Shown: positions 1 to 12,102, counted from the stretch's first letter. The stretch is 64,000 nt of DNA from Sambucus nigra (GCA_949130495.1 OX422223.1:75514751-75578750); one strand, 5' to 3'. Notes: generated by a model not told the origin, from the letters alone. Program-made: numbers and translations.

Positions 1-508
1 GTCAAGGTGTCCTTATCCAAATGTCGACAGATGCTCGACAGTCATGTTGGTGAAATGCCTTGGCCTAGGAGAAGCCGAGCTGTAAAGGTTGGATGTCCAT
101 TCAATCCGCGAAGTGTTATGAGGAATCTCGGCCTGATGTCAGCCGAGGTACATGCTGGGGTCGGCCTGTGCTGAGGTTGGGCGTGCGGCATGCTGATGGC
201 TATACTTCTGGTAACCTCGGCCCAAGCCGAGGTATGACCCATGTGGAAGATGAATCATTGGCTCCTTGTCATCTCGGCCCATTTATGATCGAGGTTGCTA
301 TTCTGGGGTACTTGTGGATCCTGTTGATGTCTACAGTATGCGTAGTGTCCTTGGGGAGGTGCTCGTAGTAATGTCGGCCCAGGCCGAGGTAGTCCTGGCC
401 GAGGGATGATATCGTGGGCCCCTACCCACTGGTGGGTCGGTCACTGTCTCGGCTCTTATCTCGGCCGAGGTAGGTATCCCTAGGCCGAGGTTATACTTGG
501 GTATATCA
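1..508 (-). repeat. gypsy-1 3' LTR (partial)
   Basis: It matches 11593-12100 nearly base for base and ends in the same ten bases, GGGTATATCA. About 456 bp of the LTR should lie left of the window. It is dense in CCTCGGC/GCCGAGG heptamers in both orientations. Short ORFs read here are not genes. Confidence 0.93.
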
Positions 509-527
509 ATCACCCCCCAGCCCTTAG
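509..527 (-). other. gypsy-1 polypurine tract
   Basis: On the minus strand an AGGGCTGGGGGGTGAT tract abuts the start of the 3' LTR. This is the expected site and composition for the plus-strand primer of reverse transcription, and it fixes the LTR boundary at 508. Confidence 0.85.
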
Positions 528-699
528 TCATTTGCGAGAGAAGGTGGCTAGGGGATTCTTGCTTCCGAGGCCTGTTCACCCCAAGGCCAACACCTGCATG
601 ACACCTGTCCCAAGCCAAGGCGTGCCCACTTGGTTGGCTTATGCTGTTAGTTATCCCTTGGGCTTCCCAAGGCAATGATGAGCCTTGGGAATCGTGCTC

Positions 700-710
700 A
701 AGTATTTAAA
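700..710 (+). promoter_or_regulatory. Putative TATA box for the gypsy-1 antisense gene
   Basis: AAGTATTTAAA lies about 410 bp upstream of the first ATG of the accessory gene and is followed by a long CT-rich leader. The same 11-mer precedes the accessory gene of gypsy-2 (51783-51773, minus), which supports a real promoter. A 5' UTR intron is possible: a CAG/GTACCT donor near 875 and pyrimidine-rich acceptors near 1073-1091. Confidence 0.55.
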
Positions 711-1121
711 GGTTAAAAACCTTTCTTCTTCCTTCTTCTTCCTCATTTCTCTCCTTCGCGCACTGTTTTCTGCAACTCTCTCTCTCCGAAGCTCCCTCGT
801 TCCAGCGCTTGTTCTGCAGGGGAATACCTCGTTTCTTGCGCGATTTCCTCTATTTCATTCATCAACTCACCCTCAGGTACCTCCCCCTCTCCATCTCCTT
901 CATTTTGGCATTTTAATTTAAATTTTTCGGTGAGGGTTTGAAGTTTCCGGTGATCATATGAGTTTTCCAGTGAGGGTTTGAATTTACCGGTGAGCTAGGT
1001 TTTCAGCAAAAGTTCTTTGGTTTGATCTTTGGTCCCCTTAATTTTTTAAGCCAAACTAGTTTGTAGTTTTTAGGAGTTTTCCTCAAGTTTAGGGTCTGCC
1101 AAAGTTTTGGGTCGTCTCTTG

Positions 1122-3522
1122 ATGCTCAGACCCCTGTACCAACTTCTTGAAGACTTCCCATCTCTCAGAGAAAAGACCTTAGAGAAAATTAGGCAAATAG
1201 AGAGAGCTCAGGAAGAGGCTCGTAGGTCACAGGAGTTCCCTGTCAGACCTCTCTTTCCTCCACCTCTCAAGGTGGTATACCCTCGTCCACCTGAGAATTT
1301 ATATCAGACAGACGTCTCTGCCAATAACTTGCCGATGTCTGAGTCTTCCACCTCCGACCCGATGTCTGTGGACTCTTTCCAAGAGGCCATGGACTTCACT
1401 CCTCAGGCTGGTCAGGACCCTGACCAAGCCGAGGTTTCCAGCCAGGCCTCGTCCCAAAATGGCACAAGTACCTCAAGTTCTTCTTCAGAGGTTGAACTTG
1501 TTGAGCCAAGTGTGGCTGTGCCTCCCATTCTAAATGCTATTCCCCTATCAGCCGTCACCGAGGTAGAGTTTGCTCAGAGGTTCCCTAGTAACCCGTCTAC
1601 GTCTGCTCCAGCCGACGTCGAGCCTGACGATGATGATGACGCCGAAAGTGATGTTGACGTATCTGAGGCGGTCGAGTATGAGAGCACAGTTACCGAGGTG
1701 TATCTATTGCACTTCAGGTACTTATACTCCATTAATCCCTCTATCCATTTAAGGAGACCTCTGAGGGAAGAGAGGGCCTACCACGGTAGGGATGGAGAAA
1801 TCTGCCTGTACGAGCAGATGTTCAAGTTAGGTTTTCGTCTTCCCTTCCACCCTGTCATTAGGTCCATTCTATCCTTCATTAACTTGGCCCCCTCACAGCT
1901 CTCTCCCAATGCTTGGAGGGTTATTATAGGGGCCATCATCTTGTGGAGGGCGGTCCACCACTCTGACCTCCCAGTCCAGGTCTTTGCTGGTTGTTACGTC
2001 CCCACCTCGGCCAAGAATCATCCGATCTACTATCACTTTGTGGCTCGGAGGCCTGAGAAAAAGATGCTCCTGGTCACTCAGACCTCCAATCATAATTGGA
2101 AACCTCGGTACTTTTTTGCCTCAGGGCCGTGGGAATTTGGTTATTCCATTCCCTCTTCCTTTTATGAGCCGAGAATACCCCTTAAATGGGGAAAAGTCAC
2201 CATATCTGCGAGGGCCGATCCTGGACTAAGTGTTCAAAATGGCAGAAAGATGAAGGCCCTGCAAGACCAAGGGGCCCATGGGATGTTTCTCAAGTTTGAG
2301 CATCTGTTGACCCCCCAGTACCTCTCGGGAACGAGCTTAGGTGGAAGTCCCCTAGTTGACTTTGGTAAGGATTTTTATTTTTAAAATAGCTTGTCTAACC
2401 TCTGATCATACTTACTTTATTTCTGAGTCTTATCTTTTCACTTTTGCAGAGAGACCACCAGGCATTTCAGACGAGCTGTGGGAGATGGCAGCTCCAAGCT
2501 TGGCTAGACTTGTCAAGAAGACCGGTTTGAATGCTCCTCCACCTGCTCCCTCAACATCCAAGTCCAAGAAGAGGGACCCTGAGGTCCATCCCCCTGAGGA
2601 TCAGAGGCCGAGCTCCAGGCAAAGGAAGACTCCAGACGCTGCGATTCCCATCACAGCCGACACCTTAGCTGCTCGTCTGGATCAGCTGAAGCTTACCGAG
2701 AGCGTGGTCGGCAACAGCAGGCAGGCCATGGACGCCCTTGACAACATGATGACTGATGCCGACAAGCACTTTTACAGGGCCATGGACACTCATATGCTGG
2801 TTGAGTTCGGCCTCCACAGAGTCGTCCAGGTATGGCTTGTTCATTTTGCCAAGTGCTACCTCTGAATTTATTTCCCTCTTACCTCTTCATTGTCTGTGCA
2901 GAGTGCGACTGCCATGTACCAGTTATCTAACTGGGCCCTGAGGAAGTTGCCTCTGATCCAGAAGGGGCAGGAGGCTGAGCAGGTGGAGATCACTCTGAAG
3001 GCCGAGGTCGACCGTCTGAGGACGGAGTTACAAAATGCTGAGACCAAGGCCCAAAATTCTGAAAACAAGGCCCAAGGCCTAGAAAAGGACATCTCTGCAC
3101 TCATCCAGAGCCACACCAAGGCCCTGAAGGAAAAAGATGATGCCCTGCAGAGGAAGGTTAATGCTGTCGTGAAGGCCTCTCTTACAGATGCCTCGGAGAA
3201 AATAATTGCTGATTACAAGGTCTCCGAGGAGTTTGTAGGTTTTGGTCTTGAATACCTTGAAAGGGGTATCAAGGCCACCACCAAATGGGCCGAGGTCAGG
3301 GAGGCCGAGGTTGGCACCATAAAGGCCTCAGACTTTGTGGGCCTCGGCCTTGCCGACGCCCAGTTTGCCCAGGCCTTGCAAGAGATAGAGGACGAGGCTG
3401 CTGCCCCTAGTCAGACTGTTACTCTGGAAGGGACTGATCCTGCAAATGAGGTGGCTGAGGTGACCAATGCTGAGCAGGACAATCCAGACGAGACATCGAA
3501 TGTTCCTCCCTCAGATGTTTGA
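1122..3522 (+). CDS. gypsy-1 antisense accessory gene, three exons, intact
   Basis: Function unknown. Exons 1122-2364, 2450-2829 and 2902-3522 join with GT-AG introns of 85 nt (phase 1) and 72 nt (phase 0), giving about 747 codons with no stop. The chosen start is ATG 1122; the upstream in-frame TTG at 1107 is unlikely. Residues ~1-25 are charged and helical. A Ser/Pro/Asp-rich stretch follows, including an acidic run encoded near 1627. Residues ~230-360 form a globular part with GFRLPFHP and LSPNAWRVIIG, like the plant 'putative gypsy type transposon' family (Pfam PF04195, from memory). Exon 2 is basic and low-complexity. Exon 3 is a coiled coil with an acidic tail. It lies between pol and the 3' LTR, opposite to gag-pol. 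Similar extra ORFs are known in Tat elements such as Grande. It is intact although gag-pol is not. Confidence 0.8.
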
Positions 3523-3710
3523 CTTGGCCTTGTATTTTGCATTTTTTGTTTTTACTTGTAATCTTGCATTTATAATTTCTCAGACATGTAAATATTATGT
3601 AATTTCTTTCATTGAATGCCAATGTCTTCCTTTATCTTGATCTCTGAATGTATTTGAATGCCATGCAATCTCTGAAGTCATTACTTAATATGACGCCATA
3701 ACCATTACTT
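3523..3710 (+). other. 3' flank of the gypsy-1 antisense gene
   Basis: AT-rich and non-coding. It probably contains the 3' UTR and polyadenylation site of the accessory gene (for example AATGAATG-like words near 3610), but no single signal is compelling. Confidence 0.4.
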
Positions 3711-4878
3711 AAGAGTCTGAGGTCCTCTAACCAAGGTGTCTGAGCTCAGGCCTTGTCACCACCAAGTGATGTTATGAGGGTCTGAGGTCACCACCTAGGC
3801 CGAGGTTAGCCTCATAATAAATCACCAAATTAATGATGTTAAGGGTCTGAGGTCCTCTAACCAAGGTGTCTGAGCTCAGACCTTGTCACCACCGAGTGAT
3901 GTTATGAGGGTCTGAGGTCACCACCCAGGCCGAGGTTAGCCTCATGATAAATCACCAAATTAATGATGTTAAGGGTATGAGGTCCTCTAACCAAGGTGTC
4001 TGAGCTCAGACCTTGTCACCACCAAGTGATGTTATGAGGGTCTGAGGTCACCACCTAGGCCGAGGTTAGCCTCATAATAAATCACCAAATTAATGATGTT
4101 AAGGGTCTGAGGTCCTCTAACCAAGGTGTCTGAGCTCAGACCTTGTCACCACCGAGTGATGTTATGAGGGTCTGAGGTCATCACCTAAGAGGTTAGCCTC
4201 ATAATAAGTGTCACCAAATTAATGATGTTAAGGGTCTGAGGTCATCTAACCAAGGTGTCTGAGCTCAGACCTTGTCACCACCAAGTGATTATATGAGGGT
4301 CTGAGGTCACCACCTAGGCCGAGGTTAGCCTCATAATAAATCACCAAATTAATGATGTTAAGGGTCTGAGGTCCTCTAACCAAGGCGTCCGAGCTCAGAC
4401 CTTGTCACCACCGAGTGATGTTATGAGGGTCTGAGGTCACCACCTAAGCCGAGGTTAGCCTCATAATAAATCACCGAATTAATGATGTTAAGGGTCTGAG
4501 GTCCTCTAACCAAGGTGTCTGAGCTCAGACCTTGTCACCACTGAGTGATGTTATGAGGGTCTGAGGTCATCACCTAAGAGGTTAGCCTCATAATAAGTGT
4601 CACCAAATTAATGATGTTAAGGGTATGAGGTCATCTAACCAAGGTGTCTGAGCTCAGACCTTATCACCACCAAGTGATGTTATGAGGGTCTGAGGTCACC
4701 ACCTAGGCCGAGGTTAGCCTCATAATAAATCACCAAATTAATGATGTTAAGGGTCTGAGGTCCTCTAACCAAGGTGTCTGAGCTCAGACCTTGTCACCAC
4801 CAAGTGATGTTATGAGGGTCTGAGGTCACCACCTAGGCCGAGGTTAGCCTCATAATAAATCACCAAATTAATGATGTT
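3711..4878. repeat. Tandem array in gypsy-1, nine units of 129-130 bp with a three-unit higher-order period
   Basis: The word TAATGATGTT recurs at 3831, 3961, 4091, 4220, 4350, 4480, 4609, 4739 and 4869. Spacings are 130, 130, 129, 130, 130, 129, 130, 130, so from 4091 onward the same unit type returns every 389 bp. Each unit holds a near-perfect palindrome around GTCTGAGCTCAGAC and a small hairpin GAGG-TTAG-CCTC. It sits between the 3' ends of gag-pol and the antisense gene. Tandem arrays in the 3' untranslated regions of plant LTR elements are known. Confidence 0.95.
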
Positions 4879-4973
4879 AGAATGGAACAAGAATTTGTCA
4901 TGGAAACTGATCTTTATTAACAACCTATTCTCAATAAGATGGTACATTTACAATTTACAAAATAGATGCAACA

Positions 4974-7900
4974 TCATATGAAATATCTCTTTAGGTGGTC
5001 AGCATTCCATGGATTGGTGAAGGGTTCTCCCTCTAGGTTCACTAGCCTATACGTGCCAGGCACAACCTCTTCCGTTACTCTGTAGGGGCCATGCCAGTTC
5101 GGGTGTAGCTTGTTTGTTTTCTGTAGGGTCTTCTTAAGCACTAGGTCTCCTACCGCAATGGGTCTTGACTTCACCCTTTGATTGTAGAATTTTGCTGCTC
5201 TCTGTTGGTATGCTGCCTTCCTGACCTCCGCGTCTTCCCTTCTTTCTTCAATAAGATCTAGGTCTAACCTCCTCCTTTCCTCGTTGCTGTCAGGATCGTA
5301 GGTTTGAACCCGATGATTTGGTAGGCCTATCTCCGTTGGTATGACGGCTTCTGAACCGTGTGCCAGTATGAATGGGGTTTCTCCTGTGGGTGTCCTCGCT
5401 GTGGTCCTGTAAGCCCATAGCACAGCGTAAACCTCTTCTATCCATCTCCCCTTCGCGTCTTCTAACCTCTTCTTGATTCCATCCAAGATAGTCCTATTTG
5501 TGACCTCGGTCTGGCCATTAGCCTGGGGTCGACCCGGAGAAGAGAAGAACTATTTAATCCCCGCACCTTGGCAATACTTCTCCAAGGAGGAGTTCTTGAA
5601 CTGGGTCCCATTATCTGAGATGAGCTTGTTTGGGAGGCCATACCTACATATGATGTTCTTCCAGATGAACTGAAAGGTCTTCTGCTCCGTAATTGTTATC
5701 ATTGGTTCGGCTTCTACCCATTTTGAAAAGTAGTCAATGGCAACTATCAAGAATCTATAGTTGTTGACTGCTCTTGGCAAAGGTCCCACCAAGTCGATTC
5801 CCCATACCGCGAACGGCCATGGAGAAGAGATTGATGTCATAGGCTGATGGGGTTGGTGGGGGATAGTGGCGAACCTCTGACATTTGTCGCACTTCTTCAC
5901 ATAGTCAGCAGCGTCCCTAGATAAGGTTGGCCACCAGTATCCTTGAGTGATGATCCTTTTGGCTAAGGGTCTTCCCCCTATGTGGCTAGAGCAAGAGCCC
6001 TCATGAACCTCTTGCAAGACCCGGGGTACCTCCATGGGATGCACACATCTGAGGAGGGGCAAGAGGAACCCCTTTTTATACAAGACATCACCTACCAATG
6101 AGAACTTGGCAGCTCTGTACCTCAACTTTTTTCTTTCCAATCTAGACTCAGGTAGCTCCCCCTCTCTTAAGTATCTGACGAGCGGGTCGATCCAAGAGTC
6201 CCCTGGGTTCACATTGTGACAAGGGCTGCGTACCTCTTCCTCCTCGATGCTTGCCTTTCCCAGGACTTCAATTGGGATAGTTCTTCCCAAGTCTGTCTTC
6301 ATTGTCGAGGCCAGTCTGGCCAATGCGTCGGCGTGATTGTTGCTCAATCTCGGCACTCTCTTCAGTTTGGCCTCTTAAAAAAACTCTAGCAATCCTCTTA
6401 CCTTTTTTAAGTACCTGGCCATCCTTTCGTCTTTGGCCTCGTATGCCCCCAACACTTGGTTAACAACCAACCTAGAGTCGCTATGCAGTAGGAGCCGCTT
6501 TACCCACAGAGTTGTTGCCAATAGGAGACCTGCTATCATGGCCTCATACTCAGACTCGTTATTTAAAGCCTGGAAGTTGAATCTCAAGGCATATTCAATG
6601 TTGGCGCCATCAGGAGCCGAGAGTACTAGCCCCGCGCCGCTTCCACCGTCACAGGAGGATCCATCCATGAAGAGGCTCCACACGTCTTCATCTGAAGAGA
6701 AGACCCCTTCTCTCATCACCCCTTTTTCGAAGAGGTATCAATCCTCTTCGTTTTCTTCTACTCTCCTCCGAGTCTTACCTGGGACTACCTCTTCTCAGTC
6801 CCGAAAGACGTACGGGTCTGTCTCTTCTGAGTCCCAAAAGACATCTCGACTCTTCTCTTTGTCGCCATCCAAGTGCTTCTCAGACTCAGTCTCTTCCCAA
6901 GTGAACTCTGCGACAAAATTTGCAAGGGCCTGCCCCTTAATGGCTGTTCTGGGCTGGTAAGTAAGGTCATACTCTCGTAGTTCAATTGCCCAGTTTAGCA
7001 ATCTTTCGGACTTCTCAGGCTTGTGCAGGACTTGCCTTAGTGGGGAGTCCGTAAGGATTATCATAGAGTGAGCTTGAAAGTAAGGCTTCATTTTCCTTGA
7101 AGCATGGATAAGAGCATAAGCCAACTTCTCCATTCGGGGATAGTTTTGTTCGGACCCTTGTAGGGCCTTACTGTTGAAGTACACAGGCCTCTGATCTCCA
7201 TCCTCCTCTTGTACAATTGCCGCGCTAATAGCCGACCCAGAGACTGCCAGATACACAAACAACCTTTCTCCCGTAATGGGCCGAGACAGCAGCAAGGGAG
7301 ACCCTAAGTAGGACTTGAGTTGATCAAAGGATTTTTCACACTCTTCATCCCACTGGAAGGCCTTCCTTAGAACTTTGAAGAATGGGAGACACTTATCCGT
7401 TGCCCTGGAAACAAACCTGTTCAGGGCTGCCGCCCTCCCAGTGAGCCTTTGTACATCCTTGATACTCCTAGGAGTCTTCATGTCGAGCAACGCCTTGATC
7501 TTCTCAGGGTTTGCCTCAATCCCCCTTTGATTAACGATGAACCCCAGAAACTTCCCAGCTCCTACCCCGAAGACACATTTCGCCGGGTTGAGCTTCATTC
7601 TGTACGAGTCCATGACATCAAAGGTCTTATCAAGGTCTGCCATGTGAGTACATGCTCTCAGGCTCTTTGTTAGCATATCGTCCACGTACACCTCCATGGT
7701 CTTACCTATCTGCTTCTCGAACATCTTATTGACAAGACGTTGATAGGTTGCACCTGCATTTTTCAAACCAAAGGGCATCACCTTGTATCAGTATGTCCCC
7801 TTGTCGGTGATGAATGCTGTCTTCTCAGAATCTGCAGCATCCATGAAGATTTGGTTATATCCTGAGTAAGCATCCATGAAACTCATGAGCTCGTGCCCTG

Positions 7901-10900
7901 CCGTTGCATCCACCATCTGGTCTATCCTTGGTAAGGGGTAGCTGTCTTTCGGACAAGACCTATTCAGGTCTGTGAAATCTACACACATCCGCCACTTTCC
8001 ATTGGCCTTAGGCACGATGACTGCATTTGAGAGCCACTCCGGATAGGTAACCTCTCTGATGAACTCGGCCTCTTCCATCTTTTTCACCTCTTCCCGGATG
8101 ACCTCATACTTCTCTCTGGAGTAAATTCTTCTCCTCTGCTTGATAGGCCTGGCATCCCTGTCCACGTTGAGCTTGTGGGTCATGACCTCAGGGTCTATAC
8201 CCGGCATGTCTGCATGACTCCAGGCGAAGACGCTCTGCCTTTTCTTCAGGAAGTTTACTAGCTCTTCCTTGATCCTTGGTTCTAGGGCCTTGCCGACCTG
8301 GATGGTTTTTTCCGGTTCGTCCTCATTGAGGACGATGGATTCTACCTCTTCCGCGGCCTCGCCCTTCTTCAGCTTTGTTTCGTCTCTCGGGTCAAGAGTG
8401 TCTATGATGTAGGTAGCGGTTGCTCTCTTATGGGCCTCCCTCTCTTCAGCTGAGTTGAAGTAGCACTCCCGTGCCGTGGTCTGGTCCCCCTGCACTTCCC
8501 CTACCCCATAAGGAGTCAGGAATTTTAGCATTTGGTGGACCGTTGACGGCACGGCTTCGAACTCTTTTAGTGCCACTCTTTCGATGATGAGGTTGTAGGC
8601 TGAGAAGACATTTTCATCCATAACAAAAAAGTTTATCTTCTTAGTCAGCCTTTTAGGCCACTCATCCCCCATGCGTACATCCATTTCATACATGCCCAAT
8701 GGGTGCACTTTCTCACCACTGAAGCCTATCAAGGGGTGGTGATAGGGCACTAGCCTTGATCTGCTAAGACCCAAGCTTTTGAAACAAGGCCAGAACATCA
8801 CATCTGCTGAGCTCCCCCCATCTATGAGGATTCTCCCTACATCGTACCCATGCACCCTTGTCGTAATGACCAAGGGGTCATCATGGGGGGCTAAGATGCC
8901 CTTGAAATCGAGTCGGGAGAACCCCACCACAAGGGTATCCATATCTACCTTTGTCCTCTTCTGCGCCACGTCAGAAGACGTTAGATTCACAACCTCAGGT
9001 CTGACTACTGATTTGGCCTCTGCTACATGGGCCTTCCTGTCGGCTACCTCAGAGCCACCACCAGCGAATCCCCCACATATGGTGCTAACTCCAAAGGAGA
9101 TCATTCCGACCCTCTTCACTGGGGTGTTGTCGTCCTTTGGTGGGAGATCCGGGTCATCTTCATCATCTCCCTCTGAGTCGTCATCCCTTCTGGTCGGGAC
9201 ATCGCCACGGCATCTGTCGTTCCTTCTCTTCTTGGGGTCTTCCCTTCCACCCCTTGGGGCCTTGCCATCCACATACTTTCTCAGCTTCCCGGATTTCAGC
9301 ATCTTCTCTATCTCATCCTTTAAAGCGAAGCATCTATCTGTGATATGGCCGTGATCTTGATGGAACTCACACCAGAGGTTTTTATTCCTCTTATGTGGTG
9401 GAGCCTTCAGCTTTTCTGGCCACCTCAGGGTGCGGTCTGTCTTGATCTCATTAAGGATGTGCTCACAGCTCACAGTCAGAGGAGTGTAACGAGCGAACTT
9501 GTCATCTCCTGACCTCTTCTTCCCCTCTTTCTTGCCCTGGGACCTCCCGGTGTTACCACGGTTCTCCTCCGCATATTTAGCGGCCATTGCCTCTTCGGCG
9601 TTCATCACTTTTCCCGCGGTTGCCAGCAGCTCTGTCATTGTCTTGGGAGGGTCTTCCGCCAGTTTCCATAGTAGCTTTCCCTTCTGGAGGCCTCCTATAA
9701 GGGCGGTCATGGCTATACTTTCTTCGTAATCCTCTACTTCCAACTTCTCCTTATTGAATCTAGCTATGTAGTCTCTTAGGCTTTCACCCTTAGCCTGTTT
9801 GACATATAGGAGGTGGGTAGTCTTCTTTTGGGGTCTTACCCCAAAGCAGAAGTTATGGATGAACTGCTCGGCTAACCCCTTGAAGCTTTCGATCGAGTTC
9901 TTTGGAAGAGAGGTGAACCAGCTGTGCGCGGCACCTGTCAAGGTTCCTGAGAAGGCCCTGCACTTCATCTCATCAGGTATCGAGTAAATATCTGCGGCCG
10001 ACTGATACATCTCGATATGGTGCACAGGGTTAGTGCTGCCATCATACTTAGGAGTCACCGTAGGAGGCTTGAATTTAGCTGGGGTTGGGAATCCCACTAT
10101 CCTAGCCACAAAAGGGGAACCCTCTGAGTAGCCCCTCTGTAATGGGTCCCTGCTCTTTATGAGGTCCCCTATCTTCTCCTCGAGACGTTGGATCGAATCA
10201 TTCCAGGGTCTTCTCTCATCAACTTGGCCGAGGTTGTCCCCTGCCACCTCTCTGCGATGGACCGAGGGTTCCCCAGCCACGACCCTCTGGCTGTTGACCT
10301 CTTCCTTCTCCCTGGCTCTTCTCTCCATGGGTCGGCCTTGATCTGGCCGAGCCTGCCTGTCCCCTCTTTGGGAGCCTGCCGCACTCCTTGACCTTGATAG
10401 CCTTTGCCTTAGGTCATTAACCGGACCCAACCTCTTAAAGGCCGAGCCTCTACTCAACCTGTCAAAAGCGGACCCTCTTGGTTGGGCCTCTTCTCTTCTT
10501 CGGCCGACACATCCTTGACTTTGCCTAAGAGGTCGTACAGTGTTATCTGACACCTCATACGGCTCCCAACAGTCTTCCGGGGCCTCTTCAGCCTCCTGGT
10601 CGTCGTACCTATCCCCCGGGCAAGGGTTTCCTTGCCTCCCCAGGCGTAAGCGCCTAGGGTCAGCAACGTCCCTCCTCCGCTGGGGTGCAGGCTGGTCCTT
10701 CATCGGTGCCTGGGGTGGTCCCCTGGCGTCCGGTTGGGGCTGGACTGCCACCAGAGTAATCATATCCGGTGAGACTCCAGGTGGCCTCATCATCATGGTT
10801 TGACTAAGCTGGGCAAACTGCTCCTTCATGGCCTATTATGTCGCAGCCAAAGATTTCAAGGCTGCCGCGACCTCCGCCATTTCTGACTGGGGAGGAGCCT

Positions 10901-10961
10901 GACTGGAACTAGCCCCTCCGCCCACAGGCGGCGGAAGAGGTGGTGGCAAGTCCGGTGCCAT
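4974..10961 (-). pseudogene. gypsy-1 gag-pol, one frame with seven stop codons
   Basis: Encodes capsid, protease, reverse transcriptase, RNase H and integrase. The ATG at 10961-10959 opens a frame that runs without frameshift to 4974 (1996 codons) but is broken at 10838-10836, 10835-10833, 7790-7788, 6797-6795, 6740-6738, 6377-6375 and 5552-5550. Visible parts: capsid region (HHIEMYQSAADIYSIPDEMK), a CEFHQDHGHITDRC knuckle-like motif, protease IDGGSSADVM, RT with MCVDFTDLNRSCPKD and YVDD (7688-7677), RNase H, a second RNase H starting near LFMDGSSCDGGSGAG, an HHCC zinc finger and the integrase core (WGIDLVGPL, SDNGTQF, NGQTEVTNR). A second, archaeal-type RNase H is typical of Tat elements. 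It cannot make a full polyprotein. Confidence 0.93.
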
Positions 10962-11121
10962 GTGTTACCACTATGGAGCTTGGGTAGCAAGTAAGCTTAA
11001 TACCTTAAAGGACCTCTTTCAATGGTGAAACATCTCCACACAAGGGGCGGTTCCTGGTTCACCACCAGAGCCTCCGATGAGGTAAAGCAGAAAGTGAGGA
11101 AGAGATAGCTTCTCATTCCCA

Positions 11122-11133
11122 CAGACGGCGCCA
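11122..11133 (-). other. gypsy-1 primer binding site
   Basis: The minus strand reads TGGCGCCGTCTGTGGG starting three bases inside the 5' LTR. The same sequence and spacing occur in gypsy-2 at 41092. The first nine bases fit the 3' end of a plant tRNA-Asp; the remainder is less clear. Confidence 0.85.
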
Positions 11134-11136
11134 AAA

Positions 11137-12100
11137 TGATGATGCTGTGAAACAGCACCACCAGGTGAGGTGCTTGCAAGCTCAATATAGGTATAACAAT
11201 GGCAGCACAGCTGTATAAAGAATATAAGAATGAGGTGAGGATAAGAGGAATGACACCTGAATATAAGTGGTTCAGCCAATCTGGCCTACGTCCACTGTGA
11301 GTGTGTGTGAGTAATATCACTGTAAGAAGGCACTAATGGCCATGGATACAACCTCTCAAGCTCTTTCTTTCTCTCCTGTGTGTATTTAGACAGAGTTTTA
11401 GCTAGGGTTTTAATATCTGGATCCCTTTGCAAGGTAGGGGATGATCCCTTTATATAGTGTCTAGGGGGTGTAATGTGCATGTGTGTAGTTTCCTCACCAA
11501 TGAGGGTGTGCCACCTGTCATGGCCACATGTAGGTAATGATGATGAAATATTCTCCCACATGTGGAGAATAATCTTGTTATAACTGATTTGTGTCCAGGT
11601 GTCCTTATCCAAATGTCGACAGATGCTCGACAGTCATGTTGGTGAAATGCCTCGGCCTAGGAGAAGCCGAGCTGTAAAGGTTGGATGTCCATTCAATCCG
11701 CGAAGTGTTATGAGGAATCTCGGCCTGATGTCAGCCGAGGTACATGCTGGGGTCGGCCTGTGCCGAGGTTGGGCGTGCGGCATGCTGATGGCTATACTTC
11801 TTGTAACCTCGGCCCAAGCCGAGGTATGACCCTTGTGGAAGATGAATCATTGGCTCCTTGTCATCTCGGCCCATTTATGATCGAGGTTGCTATTCTTGGG
11901 TACTTGTGGATCCTGTTGATGTCTACAGTATGCGTAGTGTCCTTGGGGAGGTGCTCGTAGTAATGTCAGCCCAGGCCGAGGTAGTCCTGGCCGAGGGATG
12001 ATATCTTGGGCCCCTACCCACTAGTGGGTCGGTCACTGTCTCGGCTCTTATCTTGGCCGAGGTAGGTATCCCTAGGCCGAGGTTATACTTGGGTATATCA
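11137..12100 (-). repeat. gypsy-1 5' LTR (964 bp)
   Basis: TG...CA ends; on the plus strand it starts TGATGATGCTG and ends GGGTATATCA. Bounded on the left by the PBS and on the right by copia coding sequence. A TATA box (TATATAAA, minus strand 11457-11450) would put the transcription start near 11425. The U3 part (11640-12090) is full of CCTCGGC...GCCGAGG inverted pairs. Confidence 0.93.
11450..11457 (-). promoter_or_regulatory. TATA box of gypsy-1 5' LTR
   Basis: The minus strand reads CACTATATAAAGGG, a good plant TATA context in the expected central part of the LTR. It would drive the gag-pol transcript. Confidence 0.6.
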
Positions 12101-12102
12101 GT

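Larger units (their letters stand above)
1..12100 (-). mobile_element. gypsy-1: Ty3/gypsy (Tat-like) LTR retrotransposon, left end cut by window
   Basis: Order on the minus strand: 5' LTR (12100-11137), PBS, gag-pol, tandem array, antisense accessory gene, polypurine tract, 3' LTR (508 to beyond base 1). The LTR has TG...CA ends (minus strand starts TGATATACCC and ends CATCATCA). The interior is 10.6 kb, long for gypsy but usual for the Tat lineage with extra ORFs. The right boundary falls inside a copia reverse transcriptase, so this element inserted into copia-1. The right target duplication would be GTGTC (12101-12105); its partner lies outside the window. The 508 bp of LTR visible at both ends differ at about ten positions by eye. 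Confidence 0.93.

Noticed and set aside
42..368. Small ORFs on both strands in the gypsy-1 LTR (repeated at 11685-11960)
   Set aside because: LTR control sequence; ORFs arise from GC-rich repeated words and have no family motif.
3711..4878. Regular repeat array that might be a CRISPR
   Set aside because: Units are contiguous 130-bp copies without unique spacers, inside a plant retrotransposon.
8779..9354. 191-aa plus-strand ORF opposite gypsy-1 gag
   Set aside because: Shadow of the real minus-strand gag-pol frame; no motif of its own.
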